Assembly: GCF_002938435.1 (NCBI RefSeq)
Contig: NZ_POQT01000020.1
Location: 1-64,000 of the forward strand
DNA length: 64,000 nt
Direction: 5' to 3'
From: Blastococcus saxobsidens
GTDB lineage: Bacteria > Actinomycetota > Actinomycetes > Mycobacteriales > Geodermatophilaceae
Made by a program: the position numbers and the translations under genes
In this document: in pieces, positions 7,218 through 15,656 of the stretch
How the letters are laid out: the number at the start of each line of letters is the position of its first letter
Position numbering within the stretch: position 1 is the first letter of the stretch
The notes under the pieces: generated by a model
Told to the model about the DNA's origin: nothing
Seen by the model: only the letters and a program-made list of their open reading frames with translations
Database searches by the model: none

Positions 7218-9157
7218 CAGTGGCAGCGACCCGGGGCCGGCGGCACGTCGAGCGCGGGGTTGCGGTCGAAGAACCCGACCGGCTTGAGCTCGAACGAGAC
7301 GACGTCCACCGGCATGACCGGCCAGTCCTCGGGGCGCGGCACGTGGTGGATGCCGAACACGTGCCACAGGACGACGTCGGTGTCGGTCAGCGGCCGGTCG
7401 GCCTTCTGCCACTCCGGCAGGCCCTCGTCCCGGCGGCTCTGGTTGCAGAACTCGCCGGACGGCCAGCGCTCCTCCTCGTCGAAGCGGCTGACCCACACCG
7501 GGTGGTCGATGACCTGCGCCCGCTGCCGGAACGGCGCATCCGGGTGCGCCATGGAGGGCAGCGCCGAGGTCGGGTAGAGCTTGTAGCCGGGCGCCGTCCC
7601 GAGGCGGTTGGGCTTGGTCCGGTTGACCACCTTGAACGACCGCTGGGTGGCGAAGTCGAGGTCCAGGCGGCCCTCGGCCTCGGTCTCCACCGGCCGGCTG
7701 CGGGTGACCACGGCCAGCCCGTGCGGGTTGTCCTCCGACATCGGCAGCGCTTCGCTCTCGGTGACGACGACGGTGTTCTCCGGCCCGTCCACCTCCATGT
7801 CCAGCCGCGCGACGATGAAGTGCTGGTGGATCGGCGCGTAGGTGCGCTCGTCGACGACGGTGCCGTACGGCGGCGCGTCCCCCTCGAAGGCGCTGGTCAC
7901 CATGATCCCGGTGGCGCGGACCTCGCACTGGATCGTGCCGTCCTGGTAGAAGCGCCAGTAGGTGAGGTACTCGTAGTTCGCCACCGTGGCGTGGAAGGAC
8001 ACCACCATCCGCCGCGACCGGCGCACCTCGGACCCCGCCTGCTCGTCGACGTGCTTCCACAGCACGCCGTCGTCCTCCTCGTGGAGGCAGATGGCGTTCT
8101 CGATCGTGTAGGGCTCGCCGCGGGTGTCGTGCAGCACGGCGTCGACGTAGGTGATGTCGCCCAGGCAGTCGCAGCCGAGCTTGAGCGACGTCGTCATGTT
8201 GCCCAGGCCCCACTCGCCGGCGTCGAACGCGGTGCGCCGGTGGTGGTCGGGGCTGGGGTCTCGGTAGGGCACGACCATCTCGGCGAAGGACATCCGGTGG
8301 GCGACCGGCCGGCCGTCGTACTCCAGCCGGTGGATGACCAGGCCCTCGCGGTAGTTGAAGCCCAGCCGCATCGTCCACTTCTGCCAGCGCAGCTCGTGGC
8401 CGTCCAGGGCGAAGGAGACGCCCTCGGGCTGGATGATCTCCAGCGCCTTGACGTCGGTGCGCTGCTGCAGGCCCGGGACCAGTGACGGCACGTACTCACC
8501 CATCACCGCCGGTTCGGCCGGCGGCGCGGTGTCCTCGATCTGCAGCAGCTCCATCGTGTTGAGGTCGACGACGAAGTGCAGGCCCATGACCGGGTTGGCG
8601 TAGGGGTTGGCGTTCGGTGCGGAGCGGCGCCACACGTCGGTCCAGCCGACCCGGCGGTCCTGGAACCCCTGCGGGATGAGCGAGTGGCCGTAGGCCCAGG
8701 TGTCGATGAGCACCAGGTCCAGGTCGGTGATGCCGCGCTTCGCGAGGGCGGCGACCACGTCGGGGTGCCGGATCAGCACCTCGTGCGCCTCGTGCCACTC
8801 GTCGACGGTCATGTTGGCCTGCTGGCCGGGCACGGCCTCCCACGAGACGACGGCGTCGTCGGTGAGCGACACGACCGCCTTGTAAGGGACGCCCTCGTCG
8901 CGGCTCCAGGCGGTGACCCGGGCCTCGCGGCGGACGGGGTCACCGGCACGGAAGGCGCGGACGACGTCCTTGGCCGGCTCGCGCAGCTCGATGGCGGCGA
9001 ACCGCCAGCGCTCGTCGACGCCCTTGTCGCGGCGCAGGACCGCCGCGGCGGCGCGGAACTCGTCGGCGGTCAGCGGGTCCAGCGGGTGCGGGGTGCCGGG
9101 AGCCGCCGGGGCACTGGCGGTGCCGGAGCCGTGGCACGACGGCGCGGACTCGGTCAT
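7217..9157 (-). CDS. Copper-containing primary amine oxidase
   Basis: A 646-residue protein of typical bacterial copper amine oxidase length. The tyrosine that becomes the topaquinone cofactor is Tyr395 in TVANYEY. The catalytic base is Asp312 in AFDAGEWGLG. Copper ligands are His444 and His446 (HQHF) plus the histidine of the C-terminal GIHHVPRPEDWPVMP block. It oxidises primary amines to aldehydes with release of ammonia and hydrogen peroxide. No export signal is seen. It overlaps the upstream ureohydrolase (ATGA) and the downstream membrane gene. With a ureohydrolase partner, agmatine or putrescine is a sensible substrate, giving 4-guanidinobutanal or 4-aminobutanal; tyramine or phenethylamine are alternatives. 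Confidence 0.93.
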   Translation of the reverse strand: MTESAPSCHGSGTASAPAAPGTPHPLDPLTADEFRAAAAVLRRDKGVDERWRFAAIELREPAKDVVRAFRAGDPVRREARVTAWSRDEGVPYKAVVSLTDDAVVSWEAVPGQQANMTVDEWHEAHEVLIRHPDVVAALAKRGITDLDLVLIDTWAYGHSLIPQGFQDRRVGWTDVWRRSAPNANPYANPVMGLHFVVDLNTMELLQIEDTAPPAEPAVMGEYVPSLVPGLQQRTDVKALEIIQPEGVSFALDGHELRWQKWTMRLGFNYREGLVIHRLEYDGRPVAHRMSFAEMVVPYRDPSPDHHRRTAFDAGEWGLGNMTTSLKLGCDCLGDITYVDAVLHDTRGEPYTIENAICLHEEDDGVLWKHVDEQAGSEVRRSRRMVVSFHATVANYEYLTYWRFYQDGTIQCEVRATGIMVTSAFEGDAPPYGTVVDERTYAPIHQHFIVARLDMEVDGPENTVVVTESEALPMSEDNPHGLAVVTRSRPVETEAEGRLDLDFATQRSFKVVNRTKPNRLGTAPGYKLYPTSALPSMAHPDAPFRQRAQVIDHPVWVSRFDEEERWPSGEFCNQSRRDEGLPEWQKADRPLTDTDVVLWHVFGIHHVPRPEDWPVMPVDVVSFELKPVGFFDRNPALDVPPAPGRCH

Positions 9158-10194
9158 GACGGGTTCTCCTGGGTGGTGTCGGGGCGGTCCGCGAGCAGGG
9201 GGAGGGACGGGTCCCAGCGGGTGCCGTCGCGGGCGTCGCGGCGGCGCCGGGCGATCGCCGACAGCGCCTCGAGGACGACCCGGTTGGCCAGTGCTGCGGT
9301 GATGTCGGCGTGGTCGTAGGGCGGGCTGACCTCGACGACGTCGACGCCGACGACCGGCAGCTCCAGGCAGATGCGGCGCACGGAGTCCAGCAGCTGGCGC
9401 GCCGAGAGCCCGCCCGGCTCGGGGGTGCCGGTCCCGGGCGCGTGGCCGGGGTCGCAGACGTCGATGTCGACGGAGAGGAAGACGCCCTCGCACTCGTCGG
9501 TGGCGATGCCGAACGCCTCGGTCAGGCAGTCGGTGAGCCCGCGGTGGACGATCTCGGTCATCTCGTAGCTGCGCATGCGCTGCCCGGCCATCCAGTCCAG
9601 CGTCTCCGGCGGCGGCCAGTAGCCGCGCAGGCCGATCTGCAGGAACCGGTCGCCGCGCAGCGCGCCGGACTCGATGAGCCGGCGCATCGGCTGGCCGTGG
9701 CCCCACAGCGAGCCGAACTCGATGTCGCCGGTGTCGGCGTGGGCGTCGAAGTGCAGCATCGACACGCGGCCGTGCCCGAGCACGTTGGCCACGCCCTTGG
9801 CGTCGGCGAAGGCGATCGAGTGGTCACCGCCGAGCACGACGGGGATCGCCCCGGAGCGGGCCACCTTCTCCACGGCCCGCTCCAGCGCGGGCAGCGCCGT
9901 CTCGATGTCGCCGGAGTACATCTCGACGTCCCCGGCGTCGAGCACCCGCAGGTCGCGCAGCCCGTCGGTGCGCAGCGCCAGGCTGGGCCGGGACCCGTCG
10001 TGCGGCAGGTAGTCGGTCATCCGGATCGCCTGCGGGCCGAAGCGGGTACCGGGACGGTGTGACGTGCCGCCGTCGAACGGCGCCCCGAGGACGACGACGT
10101 CGGCGTCGGCGTAGGACGCCGGGTCGTCGAGGTCGCAGCGGTCGACGCCGAGGAAGGTGATGTCGGGGCCGAACTGGGGGCCGTAGCGGGTCAT
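9154..10194 (-). CDS. Ureohydrolase (agmatinase / guanidinobutyrase / guanidinopropionase type), second copy
   Basis: From ATG 10194 the protein has 346 residues. Metal ligands are His125 (LGGDH), Asp150, His152 and Asp154 (FDAHAD), and Asp243 and Asp245 (VDID). The family signature [19 protein letters not shown] is intact. It is only moderately similar to the ureohydrolase at 1093-2049, and the specificity loop differs (HADTGDIEFGSLWGHGQP), so the two probably act on different guanidino compounds. It is the first gene of the operon with the copper amine oxidase. An in-frame start at 10254 would add 20 residues; neither has a strong ribosome site. Divergent from the APC permease. Confidence 0.88.
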   Translation of the reverse strand: MTRYGPQFGPDITFLGVDRCDLDDPASYADADVVVLGAPFDGGTSHRPGTRFGPQAIRMTDYLPHDGSRPSLALRTDGLRDLRVLDAGDVEMYSGDIETALPALERAVEKVARSGAIPVVLGGDHSIAFADAKGVANVLGHGRVSMLHFDAHADTGDIEFGSLWGHGQPMRRLIESGALRGDRFLQIGLRGYWPPPETLDWMAGQRMRSYEMTEIVHRGLTDCLTEAFGIATDECEGVFLSVDIDVCDPGHAPGTGTPEPGGLSARQLLDSVRRICLELPVVGVDVVEVSPPYDHADITAALANRVVLEALSAIARRRRDARDGTRWDPSLPLLADRPDTTQENPS

Positions 10195-10666
10195 CGCTCG
10201 AAGTCCGATCGGTCGTGCGGTGGGGGGATCCGTCGTGCGGGTGAAGCTTCGCACGGTGCCTGCGCCACGGGTGGCGGCTCACACGCCACGTTCGACGGAA
10301 TCAGTTGCGTCAGCGAGGGTAAGCCACGGATCGCGTCGGCACCACGGTCGTCCACTGCGGTTCCGAGGATCGGGTGACGTCGAGCGGTCCGCCGCCCCCG
10401 GCTCCCGGGCGTGCGCCGGCGAATCTGCCGGATCTCCAACGGATAACGATTGTCCGACGGCGATACGCCGACGAAACAGTCGTCGGGCATCCTCTCGGCG
10501 CCGGGATCCGTGATCCACCTCTCGTGCCGGACCGTCGATGCCGTCGGCGGTCGGTGTACGAGGCGGAGTCTTCCCCCAGGGGGCGGGTGGCTGGCTGGCT
10601 TCACTGTGATCCGGCGCACAGGCCGGCACCGGACGCGCGCCACGCCGGCGCGACGAGGAGGACCGC
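10195..10666. promoter_or_regulatory. Divergent intergenic region between ureohydrolase-amine oxidase operon and APC permease
   Basis: No gene is supported in these 472 bases. The strongest structure is CCGACGA-AACAG-TCGTCGG (10468-10486), a perfect 7-bp inverted repeat. An imperfect palindrome centred on CGGCGATACGCCG (10458-10470) directly abuts and overlaps it. These are candidate operators for a regulator controlling both divergent units. The 16-base motif next to the Xre-cupin gene was not found here. A strong ribosome site (GAGGAGGA) precedes the permease ATG. Confidence 0.4.
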
Positions 10667-12193
10667 ATGACCCTGAACCAGGGCGCCACCACGGGTGGCA
10701 CCGACCTGCGGGCCAAGGGCCTGTCCAAGAACTCCGTGGGCCTGCTCGCCAGCGTCGTCCTCGGCGTCTCGAGCATCGCGCCGGTCTACGCGCTGACCGC
10801 GACGCTCGGCCCGACGGTGACCGAGGTGGGGTTGCAGATGCCGGCGATCTTCCTCGCCGGCTTCCTGCCGATGCTCCTCGTCGCCTACGCGTACCGGGAG
10901 CTCAACCGGGTCGCCCCGGACTGCGGGACCTCGTTCACCTGGACCACCAAGGCGTTCAACCCCTACGTGGGCTGGCTGGCCGGCTGGGGCGCCCTGCTGG
11001 CGACGATCATCGTGCTGTCCAACCTGGCCGGCGTCGCCGTCTCCTTCTTCTACCTGCTGCTCGGCGAGATCACCGGCTCGGCGACGATCGGCGACCTGGG
11101 CAGCAACACCCTGGTCAACGTGGTCACCTGCGTCGCCTTCGTGGCCCTGGCCACCTGGGTCACCTACCGCGGCGTCGAGGCCACCAAGCGCGTCCAGTAC
11201 GTGCTGGTCGGCTTCCAGATGGTGGTGCTGGCGGTGTTCGCCGTCCTCGCGCTGTCCGAGGCCGGCTCGGCCCCGGGCGGCATCCCCTTCGAGCTGTCCT
11301 GGCTCGACCCCACGGCGATCACCTCCTTCAGCGCCTTCACCGCCGGACTGTCGCTGTCCCTCTTCATCTACTGGGGCTGGGACACCTGCCTGACGGTCAA
11401 CGAGGAGACCTCGGGCAGCAGCCGCACCCCGGGCCGGGCGGCGCTGGTGACCATGCTGGTCATCATCGTCACCTACGTCGGTGTGGCGATCGCCGTGCAG
11501 ATGTACGCCGGCATCGGCACCGAGGGCACCGGGCTGGGCAACCCCGACACCGGTGACAACGTCTTCGCCGCGCTCGCCGGGCCGGTGCTCGGCCCGGGTC
11601 TGGCGTTCATGCTCTTCCTCGCCGTCGTGGCCAGCTCCGCGTCCTCCCTGCAGACGACGTTCCTGCCGACCACCCGGACCATGCTGGCGATGGGCGCCTA
11701 CGGCGCGCTGCCCAAGCGGCTGGCCGAGGTGCACCCGCGCTTCCTGGTGCCCTCCACGGCCACCTTCGTCGCCGGCGCCGCCACCGCGGTCTTCTACGTC
11801 GCGATGACGCTGATCAGCGAGAACGTCCTGCTCGACACAATCTACGCGCTCGGGCTGATGATCTGCTTCTACTACGGCCTCACCGCCTACGCCTGCGTCT
11901 GGTACTTCCGGCACGAGCTCCGGCGCAGCGCGCGCGACCTGGTCTTCAAGGGCGTCCTGCCGCTGCTGGGCGCGCTGATGCTCACGGCGGTGTTCCTGCA
12001 GACGGCGGTCGACACCCTCGACCCCGCCTACGGCAGCGGCTCGTCGGTGTTCGGCCTGGGCAGCGTCTTCGTCATCGGCATCGGCCTGCTGGCCGCCGGC
12101 GTGGTCTTCATGTTCGTGTGGCGGGCCCGGCACCCGGAGTTCTTCCGCGGCGAGACGCTCAAGACCGACACCCCGGCGCTGGTCTTCGACTGA
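10667..12193 (+). CDS. APC-superfamily amino acid/polyamine permease
   Basis: A 508-residue protein with about 12 to 13 hydrophobic segments and the APC N-terminal signature (LSKNSVGLLASVVLGVSSIAP, then YRELNRVAPDCGTSFTW). Internal motifs such as YWGWDTCLTVNEETS and LPTTRTMLAMGAYGALP are typical of the amino acid/polyamine-organocation family. It should import an amino acid or amine across the cytoplasmic membrane by cation symport. It is divergent from the ureohydrolase-amine oxidase operon, so its substrate is likely the amine or guanidino compound degraded by those enzymes. A strong hairpin terminator follows. Confidence 0.92.
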   Translation: MTLNQGATTGGTDLRAKGLSKNSVGLLASVVLGVSSIAPVYALTATLGPTVTEVGLQMPAIFLAGFLPMLLVAYAYRELNRVAPDCGTSFTWTTKAFNPYVGWLAGWGALLATIIVLSNLAGVAVSFFYLLLGEITGSATIGDLGSNTLVNVVTCVAFVALATWVTYRGVEATKRVQYVLVGFQMVVLAVFAVLALSEAGSAPGGIPFELSWLDPTAITSFSAFTAGLSLSLFIYWGWDTCLTVNEETSGSSRTPGRAALVTMLVIIVTYVGVAIAVQMYAGIGTEGTGLGNPDTGDNVFAALAGPVLGPGLAFMLFLAVVASSASSLQTTFLPTTRTMLAMGAYGALPKRLAEVHPRFLVPSTATFVAGAATAVFYVAMTLISENVLLDTIYALGLMICFYYGLTAYACVWYFRHELRRSARDLVFKGVLPLLGALMLTAVFLQTAVDTLDPAYGSGSSVFGLGSVFVIGIGLLAAGVVFMFVWRARHPEFFRGETLKTDTPALVFD

Positions 12194-12235
12194 TCCGCCG
12201 GACCCCGTCACCCGGGCGGACGACCGGGTGGGTGC

Positions 12236-12276
12236 ACGGCGGGCCACGACCTCCCTCCGGGAGCGTGGCCCGCCGT
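12236..12276 (+). terminator. Strong hairpin terminator after the APC permease
   Basis: ACGGCGGGCCACG (12236-12248) and CGTGGCCCGCCGT (12264-12276) pair perfectly over 13 bp. The intervening bases contain a second inner stem, CTCCC-TCC-GGGAG (12251-12263), separated by a two-base bulge. There is no T-run, as usual in such GC-rich genomes. Confidence 0.75.
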
Positions 12277-12338
12277 GGGCCGCCGCGGCAGGTGCGCGGC
12301 GTACGGCGGATTTGGGGTCGCCGCTAGCGTGTCTGTCG

Positions 12339-12433
12339 TCCGATGCGCACCCCGTCCGGTGCGCAGCCCGTCCGGTGCGCAGCCCGTCCGATGCGCAACC
12401 CGCCCGATGCCCAGCCCGCCCGGTGCCACGACG
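12339..12433 (+). repeat. Tandem repeat, six 16-bp units, in the leader of the SerA-type gene
   Basis: Six head-to-tail units with consensus TCCGRTGCGCARCCCG start at 12339, 12355, 12371, 12387, 12403 and 12419. Units 2 and 3 are identical, units 1 and 4 differ by one or two bases, unit 5 is more diverged and unit 6 is decayed. Sixteen is not a multiple of three, so the array is not coding. A -10-like TAGCGT (12325-12330) sits directly in front, so the array may begin close to the transcription start. Confidence 0.8.
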
Positions 12434-12477
12434 TCGGGCGGCGGCCGCCCCGTGCCTCCCGAGGAGACCAGCCCGAC

Positions 12478-13683
12478 ATGCCCAGAGCCCTGCTGCTCGA
12501 GAACATCGACCCGGTGGCGGTCGAGCTGCTGTCCTCGGCGGGCTTCGAGGTCGAGTCCCTGCGCGGGGCGCTGGACGAGGCCGACCTCATCGCCGCGCTC
12601 GACGGCGTCGACGTGCTGGGCATCCGGTCCAAGACCCAGGTGACCGCGGAGGTCCTGGCCCGCCGCCCGCAGCTGGCCGCCGTGGGCGCGTTCTGCATCG
12701 GCACCAACCAGATCGACCTGACCGCGGCGGCGGAGGCGGGAGTGGCGGTGTTCAACGCGCCGTACTCCAACACCCGCAGCGTGGTGGAGCTGGCCATCGC
12801 CGAGATCATCAGCCTGGCCCGGCGGCTGACCGACCGGGACCGCGCGCTGCACGCGGGCATCTGGGACAAGTCGGCGACCGGCAGCCACGAGATCCGCGGG
12901 CGGACCCTCGGCATCGTCGGCTACGGCAACATCGGCAGCCAGCTGTCGGTCCTGGCCGAGGCCCTGGGCATGCGGGTGCTGTTCTACGACCTGGAGGACA
13001 AGCTCGCGCTGGGCAACGCCGAGTCCTGCGGCAGCCTCGAGGAGCTGCTCGAGCGCTCGGAGACCGTGTCGCTGCACGTCGACGGCCGGGGCGGCAACGC
13101 GGGGCTGTTCGGTGCCGAGCAGTTCGCCCGGATGCGCCCCCGCAGCCTGTTCCTCAACCTCTCCCGCGGGTTCGTCGTCGACCACGAGGCCCTGCGCGAC
13201 CACATCCTCAGCGGGCACATCGCCGGCGCCGCGGTGGACGTGTTCCCCGAGGAGCCGAAGAAGCAGGGCGACGAGTTCAGCTCCGTGCTGCGCGGCCTGC
13301 CCAACGTCATCCTGACCCCGCACGTCGGCGGGTCGACCCAGGAGGCGCAGTACGACATCGGCCGGTTCGTCGCCGGCAAACTGGTGGACTACTCCCGCAC
13401 CGGGACGACGACGCTGAGCGTGAACCTGCCCGCGGTGGCGCTGCACGGCTCCTCGGTCTCCCGGTTCGCGCTGCTGCACCGCAACGTGCCCGGCGTCCTG
13501 GCCCGCGTGGACGCCCTGGTCGGGGAGCACGGGCTCAACGTGGACGGTCAGATGCTGTCCACGCGCGGCCCGTTCGGCTACGTGGTGACCGACGTCAACG
13601 GCGCGCTGCCCGCGGACCTGCTCGACCAGCTGCGGGCGCTGCCGGAGACCGTCCGCCTGGTGACGTCGCACCGCCGCGCCTGA
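12478..13683 (+). CDS. serA: D-3-phosphoglycerate dehydrogenase-type 2-hydroxyacid dehydrogenase with ACT domain
   Basis: A 401-residue protein, close to the 410-residue E. coli SerA class. Residues about 1-100 and 290-315 form the substrate-binding domain. The NAD domain starts near 139 with TLGIVGYGNIGSQ, followed by PRSLFLNLSRG and the catalytic-His region LTPHVGGSTQEAQ. Residues about 330-401 form an ACT regulatory domain (NVPGVLARVDALVGEHGLNV). It oxidises 3-phosphoglycerate to 3-phosphohydroxypyruvate, the first step of serine synthesis. ATG 12478 has GAGGAGA ten bases upstream; longer in-frame starts would run through the tandem repeat and are rejected. A second general SerA may exist elsewhere. 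Confidence 0.88.
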   Translation: MPRALLLENIDPVAVELLSSAGFEVESLRGALDEADLIAALDGVDVLGIRSKTQVTAEVLARRPQLAAVGAFCIGTNQIDLTAAAEAGVAVFNAPYSNTRSVVELAIAEIISLARRLTDRDRALHAGIWDKSATGSHEIRGRTLGIVGYGNIGSQLSVLAEALGMRVLFYDLEDKLALGNAESCGSLEELLERSETVSLHVDGRGGNAGLFGAEQFARMRPRSLFLNLSRGFVVDHEALRDHILSGHIAGAAVDVFPEEPKKQGDEFSSVLRGLPNVILTPHVGGSTQEAQYDIGRFVAGKLVDYSRTGTTTLSVNLPAVALHGSSVSRFALLHRNVPGVLARVDALVGEHGLNVDGQMLSTRGPFGYVVTDVNGALPADLLDQLRALPETVRLVTSHRRA

Positions 13684-13728
13684 CCTCGAGGCCACCCCGG
13701 GACGAACTGGAAGGTCCGGACGACGAAC

Positions 13729-15006
13729 GTGACGACAGGCCCCGACCGCGTCCCGTCCCCGCTCGACGTGCAGGACGGGCGGCGGGCGTGGTCGGTCCTG
13801 GCGGCCGCCTTCGTCGCGATGTTCGTCAGCTTCGGGGTGGCCTACAGCTTCGGGGCGTTCCTCGTCCCGGTGAGCGACGCGCTCGGCTCCGGGCCGGGAG
13901 CGACCGCCGGCGTCTTCTCCCTCACCCTGATCGCCCTGTTCGGCCTCGGCGCGCTCTCCGGGCCGGCGGTCGACCGGTTCGGGCCCCGGCGGGTGGTGCT
14001 CGTCGGGGCCCTCGCGATGGGCCTCGGACTGCTGCTGACCTCCCGCGCCACGGCGCTGTGGCAGGCCTACGTGGGCCACGGTCTCGGCGTGGGGCTCGCG
14101 GTGGCCTGCAGCTACGTGCCCCTGGTCGCGGTGGTGGGCGGGTGGTTCACCCGGCGGCGCACCCTCGCCGTCGGCATCGCGGTGTCCGGGATCGGGCTCG
14201 GCACGCTGCTGGTCGCCCCGCTGGCCGCCGACCTCATCGCCCGCCTCGGGTGGCGGGAGGCGTACCTCGTCCTCGCCGGCGTCGGCACGCTCGCGCTCGG
14301 CGGGTGCGCCTTCCTCGTCCGCGCGGCCCCCGGGGTCGTCTCCGCCGAGCCGGCGCCGCTGCGCCCCCGGCTGCGCACCCCGACGTACCGGCGGCTCTAC
14401 GCCAGCGGCCTGCTGCTCTCGATCGTGCTCTTCGTCCCCTTCGTGCACCTGCCGGCCTACGCCGTGAGCCGGGGGACGGGGCAGGTGGCCGCGGCGACCC
14501 TGGTCGGGGTCATCGGGGCGGCCAGCATCCTCGGGCGCCTGGCCCTCGGCGCCGCCGCCACCCGCACCGGGGTGCTGCGCACCTACCAGGGCTGCTTCGC
14601 CCTGATGGCCGGGAGCTTCCTGCTGTGGCTCGGGGAGCCCGGCTACCCCCGGCTGGTCGTCTTCGCCGCGCTGCTCGGGATCGGGTACGGAGGCTTCGTC
14701 GCCCTCGGCCCGACCCTGGTGGCCGAGCTGTTCGGGCTGCACGGGCTGGGGGGTCTGCTCGGGATCCTCTACACGTCGGCGGCCGTCGGGTCCGCGATCG
14801 GTCCCCCCGCCGCGGGCGCGGTGATCGGCGCGACGGGGGAGTACCTGGCGGTGATCGTGGCGGCCCTGGTGCTCGGGGCGGCGGCCACCGCGATGGTGCT
14901 CACCGTCCGGCCGGCCACCCCGGCGGACCCGCACCCGTGGTCGATGCCCGCCCCGGCGTCGAGACGTGGCCGGCGGCGAAGGGTCCTGGATGGCCGGAGC
15001 GGGTGA
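13729..15006 (+). CDS. MFS transporter (monocarboxylate/oxalate-formate antiporter-like)
   Basis: A 425-residue protein with 12 predicted membrane segments and the MFS cytoplasmic loop motif between helices 2 and 3 (GPAVDRFGPRRVVLVGALAMG). The N-terminal segment (WSVLAAAFVAMFVSFGVAYSFGAFL) resembles the OFA/monocarboxylate-porter branch. It starts with GTG 13729 preceded by GGAAGG, 45 bases after serA, so the two may share a transcript. The substrate, probably an organic acid, is unknown. The Arg-rich C-terminal tail (SRRGRRRRVLDG) is cytoplasmic. Confidence 0.85.
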   Translation: MTTGPDRVPSPLDVQDGRRAWSVLAAAFVAMFVSFGVAYSFGAFLVPVSDALGSGPGATAGVFSLTLIALFGLGALSGPAVDRFGPRRVVLVGALAMGLGLLLTSRATALWQAYVGHGLGVGLAVACSYVPLVAVVGGWFTRRRTLAVGIAVSGIGLGTLLVAPLAADLIARLGWREAYLVLAGVGTLALGGCAFLVRAAPGVVSAEPAPLRPRLRTPTYRRLYASGLLLSIVLFVPFVHLPAYAVSRGTGQVAAATLVGVIGAASILGRLALGAAATRTGVLRTYQGCFALMAGSFLLWLGEPGYPRLVVFAALLGIGYGGFVALGPTLVAELFGLHGLGGLLGILYTSAAVGSAIGPPAAGAVIGATGEYLAVIVAALVLGAAATAMVLTVRPATPADPHPWSMPAPASRRGRRRRVLDGRSG

Positions 15007-15164
15007 TCGGCCAGCCGGCGCAGGGCCAGACCACCACCTCGCGCGGTGACCACAGGTCCTCGATCAGGTCCCGAACGCCGGCACGGGTCCCGCTGGCGCG
15101 GTGAGCGACTGGTTAGCGGCCGCCTCCTCACCCCGGTCGCGCCGGCGGGGGCGACGAGCGGTGC

Positions 15165-15656
15165 TCAGCCGGCCAGGAACGCGCGCAGCTGCTCGACCAC
15201 GAAGGCGTGGTCCTCCACCTGCGGCAGCCCGGAGATGCCCACCGTGCCGACCACGCCGACCCCGGCGACCGTGATCGGGAAGACCCCGCCGTTGGCGGCG
15301 ACGCGCGTGTGGTCCAACCGGGAGTCGGCGGCGTAGTCCCGGCCGGCAGCACGGAATTGCTCCCGCACGCCCAGCGAGGAGCGCTGGAAGTGCACGACGG
15401 CGGCGACCTTGCGGTCCAACCAGGCGTCGTTGTCCGGGGAGGCGCCGGGCAGGGCGGCGTGGAAGAGCCGCTGCCCGGCGAGCGTCACCCCCACGACGAC
15501 CGGGAGGGCGCGCCCGAGCGCGGCGTCGCGCAGGAAGGCGCCGAGCGTCCAACCGGTCTGCCGGTCGAAGCGCGGGAACACCAGTTCCCGCTCCTCGGCG
15601 GTGATCCGGGCGAGCGCGGCGGCGGCCTCCTCCCGCTCGTCCATCGTGGCGCTCAC
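15165..15656 (-). CDS. DUF336/UPF0303 heme-degrading-domain protein (GlcG/HbpS-like fold)
   Basis: A 163-residue protein with the GlcG/HbpS-like pattern: a W-containing middle (DNDAWLDRKVAAVVHFQRSS), then RVAANGGVFPITVAGVGVVGTVGISGLPQVEDH at the C-terminus. Members accompany catabolic operons or bind haem and short metabolites; the molecular role is uncertain. Its GTG start overlaps the stop of the aldo/keto reductase (GTGA at 15653-15656); ATG 15644 is an alternative. It is the last gene of the sugar-acid operon. Confidence 0.8.
   Translation of the reverse strand: MSATMDEREEAAAALARITAEERELVFPRFDRQTGWTLGAFLRDAALGRALPVVVGVTLAGQRLFHAALPGASPDNDAWLDRKVAAVVHFQRSSLGVREQFRAAGRDYAADSRLDHTRVAANGGVFPITVAGVGVVGTVGISGLPQVEDHAFVVEQLRAFLAG

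Noticed and set aside
12339-12433. CRISPR-like array
   Set aside because: Units are 16 bp head-to-tail without spacers and there are no cas genes.
12343-12477. N-terminal extension of the SerA protein through the tandem repeat
   Set aside because: The family begins at MPRALLLENID, which has its own GAGGAGA site; the 16-base repeat period shifts frame and gives low-complexity Arg/Pro sequence.
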